Shown one piece after another: positions 19,394 to 28,294 of a DNA stretch of 64,000 bases. Below the pieces are notes generated by a model. The model saw nothing but the letters and a program-made list of their open reading frames with translations, ran no database searches and was not told where the DNA came from. The stretch comes from Streptomyces sp. NBC_00670 (GTDB lineage Bacteria; Actinomycetota; Actinomycetes; Streptomycetales; Streptomycetaceae). The stretch spans positions 496,001 through 560,000 of the forward strand of contig NZ_CP109017.1 of NCBI RefSeq assembly GCF_036226765.1. The letters are read 5' to 3'. Positions within the stretch are counted from its first letter, which is position 1. Each line of letters opens with the position of its first letter. A program made the translations under genes and the position numbers.

Positions 19394-22090
19394 ATGGTCC
19401 GTTACGTGTACGACTTCGCCGAGGGCAGCCGGGACATGGCCGGCCTGCTCGGCGGCAAGGGATCGAACCTCGCCGAGATGACCCGGCTGGGCCTGCCCGT
19501 GCCCCCGGGATTCACCGTCACCACCGAGGCGTGCCGGGCCTACCTGGACACCGGTGGTGAGCCCGCGGGCATGTGGCAGGAGGTCTCCGCACACCTGACG
19601 GCGATCGAGACCGCCGCGGGCCGGCCGCTGGGACAGCCGGAGGACCCGTTGTTGGTGTCCGTGCGCTCCGGCGCCCGGTTCTCGATGCCCGGCATGATGG
19701 AGACGATCCTCGACATCGGCCTGACCGACGAGTCCGTCCTCGGTCTGGCCAAGGTGTCCGGCAGCGAGCGCTTCGCCTGGGACTCCTACCGCCGTCTCGT
19801 GCAGATGTTCGGCAGTACGGTGATGGGCGTCGACTCCACGCACTTCGAGCATGCCCTCACGGCGCTCAAGGAGCTGCGCGAGGTTCCGGACGACGTGCAT
19901 CTGACGGCCGACGACCTGGCCGGGCTGGTCGAGACGTACAAGGAGCTGATCCGCCGGGAGACCGGCGAGCACTTCCCGCAGTCCCCCGCCGAGCAGCTGC
20001 GCCGCGCGGTACTGGCCGTGTTCGAGTCATGGAACGGCGAACGGGCGCGGCTCTACCGGCGGCGCGAGCACATTGCGGACGACCTGGGCACGGCTGTCAC
20101 CGTGCAGCGCATGGTGTTCGGCAATCTCGGGTCCGACTCGGGCAGCGGGGTCGCCTTCACGCGCGATCCGGCCACCGGACGGCCTGGCATGTACGGCGAC
20201 TACCTGCCCGACGCGCAGGGCGAGGACGTCGTGGCGGGCATCCGCAACACGGTGCCGCTGACCGAGCTGGAACGCCTGGACCCCGCCTCCCACACCCGGC
20301 TGCGCGCGCACATGGAGACCCTGGAACGGCACTACCGCGACCTGTGCGACATCGAGTTCACCATCGAGCGCGGCACGCTGTGGATGCTCCAGACCCGGGT
20401 CGGCAAGCGCACCGCCGAAGCCGCCTTCGCGATCGCCGCCGCACTCGTGGACGAGGGACTCATCACGTCGGACGAGGCTCTGGCACGGGTCGGCGGGGAG
20501 CAGTTGGCCCGGCTGATGTTCCCCCGGTTCGACACCTCGGGAACCGGTGCTCCGCTCGCCCGCGGCATCCCGGCCTCGCCCGGTGCCGCGGTCGGTGCCG
20601 CGGTCTTCGACTCATCCTCGGCGGTGCGCCGGGCGGCGGCCGGCGAGAAGGTGGTGCTGGTGCGCCAGGAGACCACCCCCGACGACCTGCCCGGCATGCT
20701 CGCCGCCCAGGCCGTCCTCACCAGCCGCGGTGGCAAGACCAGTCACGCGGCCGTGGTCGCCCGCGGCATGGGCAAGGTCTGCGTGTGCGGCGCCGAGGCA
20801 CTGACCGTGGACACCGGTGCCAGGCGCTGCACCGCCCCGGACGGCACGGTCGTCGAGGAGGGCACGGTCGTCTCCGTGGACGGATCGGCCGGGGCCGTGT
20901 ACGCGGGTACGGTGCCGCTGACGGACTCGGCGGTCATCAGGTATCTGGAGGACGGCTCCACGGACGAGGACGCCAACGGGCTGGTCGCCGCGGTGGCCCG
21001 CGCCCTGTACCGGGCGGACACCGTGCGGCGCTTGGAGGTGCGTGCCAACGCGGACACCCCCGAGGACGCGGCCCGGGCCCGCCGGTTCGGCGCGCAGGGC
21101 GTCGGGCTGTGCCGTACCGAGCACATGTTCCTCGGGGAGCGCCGCAAGCTGGTCGAGGCGATGATCCTGGCCCGCGACGAGGCGGAGCGCGACCAGGCCC
21201 TTGGCGCGCTGCTGCCGCTCCAGCGGCAGGACTTCATCGGCATCCTGGAGGCGATGGACGGTCTGCCGGTCACCATCCGGCTCATCGACCCGCCGCTGCA
21301 CGAGTTCCTGCCCGACCGCACCGAGCTCGCCGTACGCATCGCCACCGCCGAGGCCCGGGGTGCCGTACCCGGCCCGCACGACGCCGATCTCCTGGACGCG
21401 GTCAACCGCACGCACGAGGAGAACCCGATGCTCGGTCTGCGCGGCGTCCGTCTGGGTCTGGTCGTGCCGGGACTCGTCGCCATGCAGGTGCGAGCCGTCG
21501 CCGAAGCCGTCGTGGAGCGCACGAAGGCCGGAGGAAGCCCCCAGGCGGAGATCATGGTGCCGCTGGTCGGCGCCGTGGAGGAACTGCGCATCGAGCGCGA
21601 GGAGGTGGAGCGCGTCCTCGCCGAGGTCTCCCGGGAGTCCGGCGTTCCCGTGCGCTGTCCGGTCGGCACCATGATCGAACTGCCGAGGGCGGCACTGACG
21701 GCCGGCCGGATCGCCGCCGAGGCGGAGTTCTTCTCCTTCGGTACCAACGACCTCACCCAGACCACCTGGGGTTTCTCCCGCGACGACGTCGAGGCGGCGT
21801 TCTTCTCCGCCTACCTCGACAAGGGGATCTTCGCCACCTCACCGTTCGAGACCCTCGACCGCGACGGTGTGGGGCGGCTGGTGCGGATCGCGGTCGACGA
21901 GGGCCGCGCCGCACGTCCCGGTCTGAAGATCGGTGTCTGCGGCGAGCACGGCGGCGACCCCGACTCCGTGCACTTCTTCCACAGCGCCGGCCTGGACTAC
22001 GTCTCCTGCTCGCCGTTCCGGGTGCCGGTCGCCCGGCTGGAAGCCGGACGGGCCGCGCTGGAGGGGACCGACGTCAGCGACAGCAGGTGA
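19394..22090 (+). CDS. ppdK: Pyruvate, phosphate dikinase
   Basis: The protein has 898 residues. The ATP-grasp domain occupies the first 340 (YDFAEGSRDMAGLLGGKGSNLAEM, then VSVRSGARFSMPGMMET). The swivelling phosphohistidine domain follows, with catalytic His451 in RGGKTSHAAVVARGMG, and then the PEP/pyruvate TIM barrel (GLCRTEHMF ... FFSFGTNDLTQTTWGFSRDD ... GVCGEHGGD). It interconverts pyruvate, ATP and Pi with PEP, AMP and PPi. With low ATP it can run towards pyruvate and recover energy from PPi; after re-oxygenation it can refill PEP. The start is ATG 19394 with AGGAG upstream. It heads a plus-strand run that continues with an HPF-like gene, a CBS-BON gene and adhE. Confidence 0.96.
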   Translation: MVRYVYDFAEGSRDMAGLLGGKGSNLAEMTRLGLPVPPGFTVTTEACRAYLDTGGEPAGMWQEVSAHLTAIETAAGRPLGQPEDPLLVSVRSGARFSMPGMMETILDIGLTDESVLGLAKVSGSERFAWDSYRRLVQMFGSTVMGVDSTHFEHALTALKELREVPDDVHLTADDLAGLVETYKELIRRETGEHFPQSPAEQLRRAVLAVFESWNGERARLYRRREHIADDLGTAVTVQRMVFGNLGSDSGSGVAFTRDPATGRPGMYGDYLPDAQGEDVVAGIRNTVPLTELERLDPASHTRLRAHMETLERHYRDLCDIEFTIERGTLWMLQTRVGKRTAEAAFAIAAALVDEGLITSDEALARVGGEQLARLMFPRFDTSGTGAPLARGIPASPGAAVGAAVFDSSSAVRRAAAGEKVVLVRQETTPDDLPGMLAAQAVLTSRGGKTSHAAVVARGMGKVCVCGAEALTVDTGARRCTAPDGTVVEEGTVVSVDGSAGAVYAGTVPLTDSAVIRYLEDGSTDEDANGLVAAVARALYRADTVRRLEVRANADTPEDAARARRFGAQGVGLCRTEHMFLGERRKLVEAMILARDEAERDQALGALLPLQRQDFIGILEAMDGLPVTIRLIDPPLHEFLPDRTELAVRIATAEARGAVPGPHDADLLDAVNRTHEENPMLGLRGVRLGLVVPGLVAMQVRAVAEAVVERTKAGGSPQAEIMVPLVGAVEELRIEREEVERVLAEVSRESGVPVRCPVGTMIELPRAALTAGRIAAEAEFFSFGTNDLTQTTWGFSRDDVEAAFFSAYLDKGIFATSPFETLDRDGVGRLVRIAVDEGRAARPGLKIGVCGEHGGDPDSVHFFHSAGLDYVSCSPFRVPVARLEAGRAALEGTDVSDSR

Positions 22091-22195
22091 ACGGGACCCT
22101 CGGCACCGGTCCTGGGCCGCCCGGCCCCGGGACCGCAGCGGTACCGAACAGCAGGCTTGCGGCACCGGCGACGACGATCACGAGGAGTGGAGCAC

Positions 22196-22579
22196 ATGAC
22201 TGCCAAGGACATCGGCACCCGCAACGGCGCCGGCACCGTGCGGGTGCGGGCCGACGGGGATGTGGACGAGGAGACACTGGCATACCTCCGCGAGAAGATC
22301 GGCACGGCGCTGGACCGGCCCGGGCTGCCGCCCGTGAGCGGTGAGGTGCGGGTCGTCAGGGCCTCGGCGCACCACGTCGAGCTGCCGTGGTCGGCAGGTA
22401 TCGAGGTCCGGGTGGGTAGCGACCTCGTGGTCGTCCACGCGCGCGAAGCGAGCGCCCGGGAACTCGCCGACCGTCTTCACGACCGCTTGCGCGACCGGAC
22501 GGAACGCACCGCACACCGCGCACAGGAGACCCGCAGGACGGCCACCCCTCCCCCGTGGCGCGGCGGCCCCGAGCAGTGA
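22196..22579 (+). CDS. HPF/RaiA-like ribosome-associated protein, N-terminal domain only
   Basis: This 127-residue protein has one domain: VRVRADGDVDEETLAYLREKIGTAL, VSGEVRVVRASAHHVELPWSAGIEVRVG and LVVVHAREASARELADRLHDRLRDR. The alternation resembles the beta-alpha-beta-beta-beta-alpha ribosome-binding domain of hibernation factors, including the mycobacterial DosR-regulon protein Rv0079. From memory, actinobacterial members in dormancy islands are longer and end with a second, dimerising domain. Here the protein stops just after TPPPWRGGPEQ, and the 88 bases to the next gene cannot encode the missing part. It may be truncated, or may act as a short factor. GAGGAG precedes the ATG. The gene lies 105 bp downstream of ppdK. 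Confidence 0.65.
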   Translation: MTAKDIGTRNGAGTVRVRADGDVDEETLAYLREKIGTALDRPGLPPVSGEVRVVRASAHHVELPWSAGIEVRVGSDLVVVHAREASARELADRLHDRLRDRTERTAHRAQETRRTATPPPWRGGPEQ

Positions 22580-22667
22580 AGACATCGCGTCGGCCCGGCG
22601 GGAGCGGCCCGATCCGGATCCGCTTTCCGCCGTTCCGGCGACGTCCCCGGCGAAGGAGCGCCCCGCA

Positions 22668-23426
22668 ATGACATCTCACACCGTGGGTCGGGTGATGACC
22701 CGCGACGTCGTCCGGGCCCGGCCCACGACGTCCTTCAAGGATCTCGTCAGGCTGCTCGACCACCATCGCATCAGCGGGCTGCCCGTGGTCGACGACGACG
22801 ACAAGGTGGCCGGCGTGATCTCGGGCACCGACCTGGTGCGCACGCAGGCGGACCGGTCGGACCGGAACCCGACCGGTGCCGTCACCGCGGGGGACCTCAT
22901 GTCGACACCGGCGGTCACCGTGCACCCGGAGCAGACCGTCCCGGACGCGGCGCGGCTGATGGAACGCCGCGGTGTCGAGCGGCTCCCCGTGACCGACGAG
23001 GAGGACCGCCTCATCGGCATCGTGACCCGCCGGGACCTGCTGCGGATCTTCCTGCGGACGGACGACGACATCGGACGCCAGGTGACCGAGGAGGTCCTCG
23101 TCGGCCGTCTGGGGCTGCGGCCCCAGGACGTCGCCGTGTCGGTCCGCGACGGAGTGGTCGCCCTCGACGGCCGCGTGGGATCGCGCAGCCGCGTCCCGGA
23201 GGCCGTCCACGCGGTGTGGCAGCTGGAGGGCGTCGTCGGGGTGGTGAACGGGCTGACGTTCGACGTCGACGACTGCGCGCCGGCAGAGGCCGGCACCGGG
23301 GCCGCGCACCCTGCGGCGCCGGGTGCCGGCGGCCGGGCCGGAGGGCCGAGGGTCCCTGTCCGCCCCGGGCCGGACGGGTCGGACGGGGGTCCTTCGGGGC
23401 CTGCGGCGGCCCCGGATCCCGCGTGA
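22668..23426 (+). CDS. CBS-CBS-BON domain protein with proline/glycine-rich tail
   Basis: The protein has 252 residues. CBS1 spans about 3-62 (TVGRVMTRDVVRARPTTSF ... VAGVISGTDLV), CBS2 about 74-135 (TAGDLMSTPAVTVHPEQTV ... LIGIVTRRDLLRIFLRTDDD) and BON about 143-205 (VAVSVRDGVVALDGRVGSRS ... LEGVVGVVNGL). A low-complexity tail of about 45 residues rich in Gly, Pro and Ala follows (GAAHPAAPGAGGRAGGPRV), which is probably disordered. AAGGAG precedes the start by nine bases. It sits between the HPF-like gene and adhE on the same strand, which suggests energy-charge control linked to hibernation and fermentation. Confidence 0.93.
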   Translation: MTSHTVGRVMTRDVVRARPTTSFKDLVRLLDHHRISGLPVVDDDDKVAGVISGTDLVRTQADRSDRNPTGAVTAGDLMSTPAVTVHPEQTVPDAARLMERRGVERLPVTDEEDRLIGIVTRRDLLRIFLRTDDDIGRQVTEEVLVGRLGLRPQDVAVSVRDGVVALDGRVGSRSRVPEAVHAVWQLEGVVGVVNGLTFDVDDCAPAEAGTGAAHPAAPGAGGRAGGPRVPVRPGPDGSDGGPSGPAAAPDPA

Positions 23427-23521
23427 GAGTGGACGAGGGAAGCGGTCTCCGCCGGCGGAGCCGCTCCCGCCCGGCGCCGTCGTACTCGCACGACGGCCCC
23501 TGACGACGGAGGCGGACCATC

Positions 23522-26179
23522 ATGATCCGACAGGACGCGCGGACCCACGCCACGGCCGGCACGGAGGTCCCGTCCGACACCGCGGTCGCCGTGGACCGGC
23601 TGGTCACGGCCGGTCTGAAGGCGCTCGCCGACTACGAGGGCCTGACGCAGGAGCAGGTCGACCACATCGTGAAGAAGGCCTCGGTCGCCGCCCTCGACCA
23701 GCACACCGCGCTGGCCCGCCTGGCCGTCGAGGAGACCGGACGCGGGGTCTTCGAGGACAAGGCCGCCAAGAACATGTTCGCGTGCGAGCACGTCACGCAC
23801 AGCATGGGCCATATGAAGACCGTCGGGGTCATAGCCCGTGACGACATCGAGGACATGGTCGAGATCGCGGAGCCGGTGGGCGTGGTGGCCGCGGTCACCC
23901 CCGTGACCAACCCGACCTCCACGACGCTCTTCAAGGCGCTGATGGCGCTGAAGACCCGTAACCCCGTGGTGTTCGCCTTCCACCCTTCCGCCCAGCGGTG
24001 CAGCGCCGAAGCGGCGCGTGTCGTGCGGGACGCGGCCGTCGCCGCGGGCGCGCCGGAACACTGCGTGCAGTGGATCGAGCAGCCGTCGGTCGAGGCGACC
24101 ACCGCGCTGATGCGGCACCCGGGTGTCTCGCTGATCCTCGCCACCGGCGGCAACGCCATGGTCAAGGCCGCCTACTCCGCCGGGAAACCCGCCCTGGGGG
24201 TCGGCGCGGGCAACGTCCCCGCCTACGTGCACCGCAGCGCCAAGCTGCGCCGGGCCGTCAACGACCTCGTCCTGTCCAAGTCGTTCGACAACGGCATGAT
24301 CTGCGCCTCCGAGCAGGCCGTCATCCTCGACACCGGCATCTACGACGCGGCACTCGCCGAGTTCCGCAGCCTGCACGCCCACCTCGCCACCGCCGAGGAG
24401 AAGGCGAAGCTGGAGGCTTTCCTGTTCCCCGCCGCCGGTGGCCCAGGCGCCGGCTGCGAACCCAAGGTCAACGCCACCGCCGTCGGACGGAGCCCCGCAT
24501 GGATCGCCGAGCAGGCCGGTTTCGCGGTCCCCGCCGGCACCTCGGTCATCCTGGTCGAAGCGGAACGGGTCGGTCCGGACGAGCCGTTGACGCGGGAGAA
24601 ACTGTGCCCGGTGCTGGCCGTGCTGCGGTCTCGGGACGAGCGCCACGGTTTCGACCTGGCCACCGACATGGTCGCCTTCCACGGACAGGGGCACAGCGCC
24701 GTCATCCACACCGAGGACACCGCGCTGGCGGAGGCGTACGGCATGCGCATGAAGACCGTGCGGATCATCGTCAACGCTCCCTCCTCGCAAGGCGCCATCG
24801 GCGGCATCTACAACGGCCTGCTTCCCTCGCTGACGCTGGGCTGTGGTTCCTGGGGAAGCACCTCGGTGTCCAACAACGTCTCCGCCGCCCAACTGCTGAA
24901 CGTCAAGCGGGTCTCCACCCGCCGCAACAATCTGCAGTGGTTCAAGGTGCCGCCGAAGATTTACTTCGAGCCGCAGGCCATCCGCTACCTGACCTCCATG
25001 CCGGACGTCCACCGCGTCACCGTCGTCACCGACGCGACGATGACCCGTCTGGGCTTCGTCGACCGGATCACCCGCGTCCTGCAACAGCGACGCGAACCGG
25101 TCACCCTCCAGATCATCGACAACGTCCGGCCCGAACCGAGCATCGACTCCGTGCAGGACGGCGCCCGTCTCATGCGGGACTTCCGGCCCGACACGATCAT
25201 CGCGCTCGGCGGCGGCTCCCCGATGGACGCCGCCAAGGTGATGTGGCTGCTGTACGAGCAGCACGCCGCCGGCCACGAGATCGACTTCGCCGACATGCGG
25301 CAGAAGTTCTCCGACATCCGCAAACGCGCCTTCCGCTTCCCCACACCGGGCGCGCTCGCCCGCCTGGTCTGCGTGCCGACCACCTCCGGCACCGGCGCGG
25401 AGGTCACCCCGTTCGCCGTCATCTCCGACCCGGCCACCGGCAAGAAGTACCCGCTGGCCGACTACGCCCTCACCCCGAGCGTGGCCATCGTCGACCCGCT
25501 GCTCACCACCGCCCTGCCACCGTCGCTCGCCGCCGACAGCGGTTTCGACGCCCTGACCCATGCCATCGAGGCGTACGTCTCCGTCTACGCCAACGACTTC
25601 ACCGACGGCCTCGCCCTGCATGCGATCCGGTTGGTCTTCGGCCATCTCGAGGCAGCGGTGAACGACCGCGACGGGGCGGCGGAGGCACGGGAGAAGATGC
25701 ACAACGCCGGGACCATCGCGGGCATGGCCTTCGGCAACGCCTTCCTCGGCATCGTCCATGCCATGTCCCACACCCTCGGCGCGACCTTCCACGTGGCGCA
25801 CGGCCGGACCAACGCGGTGCTGCTGCCGCACGTCGTCCGCTACAACGGCACCGTTCCCACGAAGCTGACCGGCTGGCCCAAGTACGAGACGTACCGGGCG
25901 CCCGAGCGCTTCCAGGACATCGCCCGCACCCTCGGCCTGCCCGCCGCCACCCCGGCCGAGGGCGTGGAGTCGCTCGCCCGTGCCGTGGAGCGCCTGCGGG
26001 AGGCCGTGGGCATCGAGCCGACGTTCCAGGCCCTCGGCATCAACGAGCGGACATACCTGGACGCCCTCCCCCAGCAGGCCCTCAACGCCTACGAGGACCA
26101 GTGCGCACCGGCCAACCCGCGCATGCCGATGCTGGAAGACATGCAGGAGCTGATGCGCGCCGCCTACTACGGCGGCTGA
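23522..26179 (+). CDS. adhE: Bifunctional acetaldehyde-CoA/alcohol dehydrogenase
   Basis: The protein has 885 residues, full length for AdhE. The N-terminal half is a CoA-acylating aldehyde dehydrogenase with the catalytic Cys261 in SFDNGMICASEQAVI and a GGNAMVKAAYSAGKPALGVGAGN stretch. A linker at about 440-465 leads to an iron-dependent alcohol dehydrogenase (LGGGSPMDAAKVMWLLYE, LPPSLAADSGFDALTHAIEAYVS, and metal-binding histidines in HAMSHTLGATFHVAHG). It reduces acetyl-CoA to ethanol and reoxidises two NADH. This matches PflB in the same island. GGAGG lies upstream of the ATG at 23522, 95 bp after the CBS-BON gene. AdhE usually assembles into spirosome filaments; nothing here argues against that. 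Confidence 0.96.
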   Translation: MIRQDARTHATAGTEVPSDTAVAVDRLVTAGLKALADYEGLTQEQVDHIVKKASVAALDQHTALARLAVEETGRGVFEDKAAKNMFACEHVTHSMGHMKTVGVIARDDIEDMVEIAEPVGVVAAVTPVTNPTSTTLFKALMALKTRNPVVFAFHPSAQRCSAEAARVVRDAAVAAGAPEHCVQWIEQPSVEATTALMRHPGVSLILATGGNAMVKAAYSAGKPALGVGAGNVPAYVHRSAKLRRAVNDLVLSKSFDNGMICASEQAVILDTGIYDAALAEFRSLHAHLATAEEKAKLEAFLFPAAGGPGAGCEPKVNATAVGRSPAWIAEQAGFAVPAGTSVILVEAERVGPDEPLTREKLCPVLAVLRSRDERHGFDLATDMVAFHGQGHSAVIHTEDTALAEAYGMRMKTVRIIVNAPSSQGAIGGIYNGLLPSLTLGCGSWGSTSVSNNVSAAQLLNVKRVSTRRNNLQWFKVPPKIYFEPQAIRYLTSMPDVHRVTVVTDATMTRLGFVDRITRVLQQRREPVTLQIIDNVRPEPSIDSVQDGARLMRDFRPDTIIALGGGSPMDAAKVMWLLYEQHAAGHEIDFADMRQKFSDIRKRAFRFPTPGALARLVCVPTTSGTGAEVTPFAVISDPATGKKYPLADYALTPSVAIVDPLLTTALPPSLAADSGFDALTHAIEAYVSVYANDFTDGLALHAIRLVFGHLEAAVNDRDGAAEAREKMHNAGTIAGMAFGNAFLGIVHAMSHTLGATFHVAHGRTNAVLLPHVVRYNGTVPTKLTGWPKYETYRAPERFQDIARTLGLPAATPAEGVESLARAVERLREAVGIEPTFQALGINERTYLDALPQQALNAYEDQCAPANPRMPMLEDMQELMRAAYYGG

Positions 26180-26332
26180 AGAGTGGGTGCCCGGGAGTCC
26201 GACGCGGCGGTCTCCCGGGCCCAGGACGCCGCCCCGGACGTCGCGCACGAACGGTTCGATGCCGCGTAAGGGGGGTGGACGGTCCGCACAGCGAACCGCC
26301 CACCCCCCGGCGACCGTCCTCGGACCGGTCGT

Positions 26333-27197
26333 TCACGCCTCGTCGGGCACGATCGCGACGGGGCAGGAGGAATGGTGAAGGACTCGGTGCGCCACCCTTC
26401 CCGGGCGGGGCCCAGGTGTGCCGGCCGACGGCGGTCGATCACCAGCAGACCGGCCTCCCTGGAGGCGTCGAGCAGGGCCCGGCCGGTCGGGCCCTCGACG
26501 GTTCGCCGGTGCAGTTCCACGTCCGCCGGGGCGTCGGCGAGGGCGGCCTCCAGCTGTCCGGTCGCCCGCTCCTGGTGCAGCCGCTCGGCCTCCCCCGCGA
26601 GCAGCGGGTGGTCGGCGGTGTCGTGCGAGGGGCACCGCCAGGCGCGTACCGCGGTGAGCGGGGCGTCGCGGCGCCGGGCCTCCTCGTAGACGAAGCGCTG
26701 TGCGGGCGTCGGCGTGTCGGCCGCGCCGACGACGGCGCCGGTGGGCCGTGGGCCGTCGTCGGCCGTGCCGTCGTGGCCGTCGCGCACCACGACGACCGGG
26801 CAGTCGGCATGGGCGGCCACGGCCAGGCCGACGGCACCGAGCAGCGCCCCGGCGAGGGCGCCCCGGCCGCGGCTGCCGACGACGACGGCGGCAGCTCCGC
26901 GGCTCTCGTGGCTCAGCACGTACTCGGGTTCCTCGGTCACGACCGCGGTCGTGACCGACAGGCCGCTCCGGCGGCGCGGGCCCGCGGCGCGGCGGCGCGC
27001 AGAACGGCCTCGCCGCTCCCACCCCCGGACGGGCCGCCGGTTGCGGAGGAGAGCGCGGGGCCCTCGTACCGCTCCCGCATGGAGGCATGCACGATCCGCA
27101 GCGGGACTTCCCGCGCAGCGGCCTCGTCGGCCGCCCGGTCGACGGCCCGCAGGCTGGAGTCGGACCCGTCGACGCCCACGACCAGGGGCAGGTTCAC
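26333..27197 (-). pseudogene. Frameshifted tandem-domain universal stress protein
   Basis: The USP sequence runs through three frames. The N-terminus VNLPLVVGVDGSDSSLRAVDRA reads from 27197. Near 26945-27000 the frame must shift to continue with LSVTTAVVTEEPEYVLSHES, GSRGRGALAGALLGAVG and most of domain 2. Near 26370-26400 it must shift again to read RVAHRVLHHSSCPVAIVPDEA to the stop at 26333. Lined up with the intact USP at 1451-2326, every expected block is present in order, so only two small indels separate it from a working gene. GTG 27197 is favoured as the original start because GGGAGG lies nine bases before it; the upstream ATG (27206) overlaps the alcohol dehydrogenase stop. Real mutations or sequencing errors are both possible. 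Confidence 0.82.
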
Positions 27198-27202
27198 CCG
27201 TC

Positions 27203-28225
27203 TCATCCTCCCGCGCCGAGGTCGAAGACGATGCGGGCCTTGATGTCGCCGCGCAGGACCTCGTCGATGGACTCGTTGACCGCGGCGAGGGGCCGGGTCT
27301 CCTGGACGACCCTCGTCCGGCCGGCGGCGTGCAGCTGGAAGACCTCGGCGAGGTCCTGTCGGGTGCCGACGATGGAACCGATCACCGAAGTGCCGTTCAG
27401 CACCGTGTCGAAGATCGGTATCTCAAGGGTTCCGTGCGCGGGCAGGGCCACCATGACCAGCTTGCCACCGCGTCGGAGACCGGCGTTGACGGCCGCGAAG
27501 GCGGCGGGGTTCACCGCCAGGGCGAGCGCGGCGTGCGCGCCGCCGTACCGCTTCAGCTCGGCACCGACGTCCTGGGAGCGGGCGTCGATGACGACGTCCG
27601 CGCCCAGTTCCCGGGCGAGTTCGAGTTTGTCGTCGGTGACGTCGATCGCGGCGACGGTGGCGCCGGCGATCTTCGCGTACTGCACCGCCAGGTGCCCCAG
27701 TCCGCCCACCCCGGATACGGCGACGAGTTGGGCGGGGCCGACCCCCGCGACCTTCAGCGCCTTGTACGTCGTGACGCCCGCGCAGGTCAGCGGGGCGGCG
27801 TCGAAGGGGCTGACACCCTCGGGCACGGGCTGGGCGAAGTCAGCACGGGCAAGCATTTTCTCGGCGTAGCCGCCGTCGCAGCCGTAGCCGGTGTTGACCT
27901 GGCTCTCGCACAGCGTCTCCCAGCCGGAGAGGCAGTGCTCGCAGCGCCCGCAGGCACTCCCCAGCCACGGCACGGCGACGCGCTGTCCCACCGACAGGTG
28001 GGTGACGCCCTCGCCGAGTTCCTCCACCAGGCCGACGCCCTCGTGGCCGGGGACGAACGGCGGTGTCGGCCTGACCGGCCAGTCTCCGTGCGCGGCGTGG
28101 ATGTCGGTGTGGCACAGCCCGGAGGCCTCGAGGCGGACGCGGACCTGTCCCGGACCGGGCTCGGGGTCGGGGCGCTCCTCGATGACCAGAGGTGCCCCGA
28201 ATTCCTTCACGACCGCTGCCTTCAT
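27203..28225 (-). CDS. adhP: Zinc-dependent alcohol dehydrogenase, AdhP-like
   Basis: The protein has 340 residues. Catalytic zinc ligands lie in SGLCHTDIHAAHGDWPV and PFVPGHEGVGLVEELG. The structural zinc cysteines are in SACGRCEHCLSGWETLCESQ, and the NAD fold is VSGVGGLGHLAVQYAK. Length and motifs fit the propanol-preferring/ethanol dehydrogenase group of tetrameric bacterial enzymes. It is likely to interconvert ethanol and acetaldehyde, either supporting AdhE or, on return of oxygen, oxidising the ethanol formed. GGAGAG precedes the ATG at 28225. The frameshifted USP gene starts six bases after its stop. A candidate OsdR box lies 40-53 bp upstream. Confidence 0.92.
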   Translation of the reverse strand: MKAAVVKEFGAPLVIEERPDPEPGPGQVRVRLEASGLCHTDIHAAHGDWPVRPTPPFVPGHEGVGLVEELGEGVTHLSVGQRVAVPWLGSACGRCEHCLSGWETLCESQVNTGYGCDGGYAEKMLARADFAQPVPEGVSPFDAAPLTCAGVTTYKALKVAGVGPAQLVAVSGVGGLGHLAVQYAKIAGATVAAIDVTDDKLELARELGADVVIDARSQDVGAELKRYGGAHAALALAVNPAAFAAVNAGLRRGGKLVMVALPAHGTLEIPIFDTVLNGTSVIGSIVGTRQDLAEVFQLHAAGRTRVVQETRPLAAVNESIDEVLRGDIKARIVFDLGAGG

Positions 28226-28264
28226 GGTTTGCTCTCCTTCTTGTCCGGGCCTGCCGCGTCGACC

Positions 28265-28278
28265 GGGCCGACCGGTCG
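28265..28278. promoter_or_regulatory. Candidate OsdR/DevR box upstream of adhP
   Basis: GGGCCGACCGGTCG matches the island palindrome at 12/14 and lies in the 69-bp gap between the USP stop (28295) and the adhP start (28225). Confidence 0.45.
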
Positions 28279-28294
28279 GAGTGGTCGGAGTGGT

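Noticed and set aside
22676..26248. 1190-codon minus-strand open frame opposite adhE
   Set aside because: Antisense shadow of adhE and the CBS-BON gene produced by high GC at third codon positions; no family motif or start signal.
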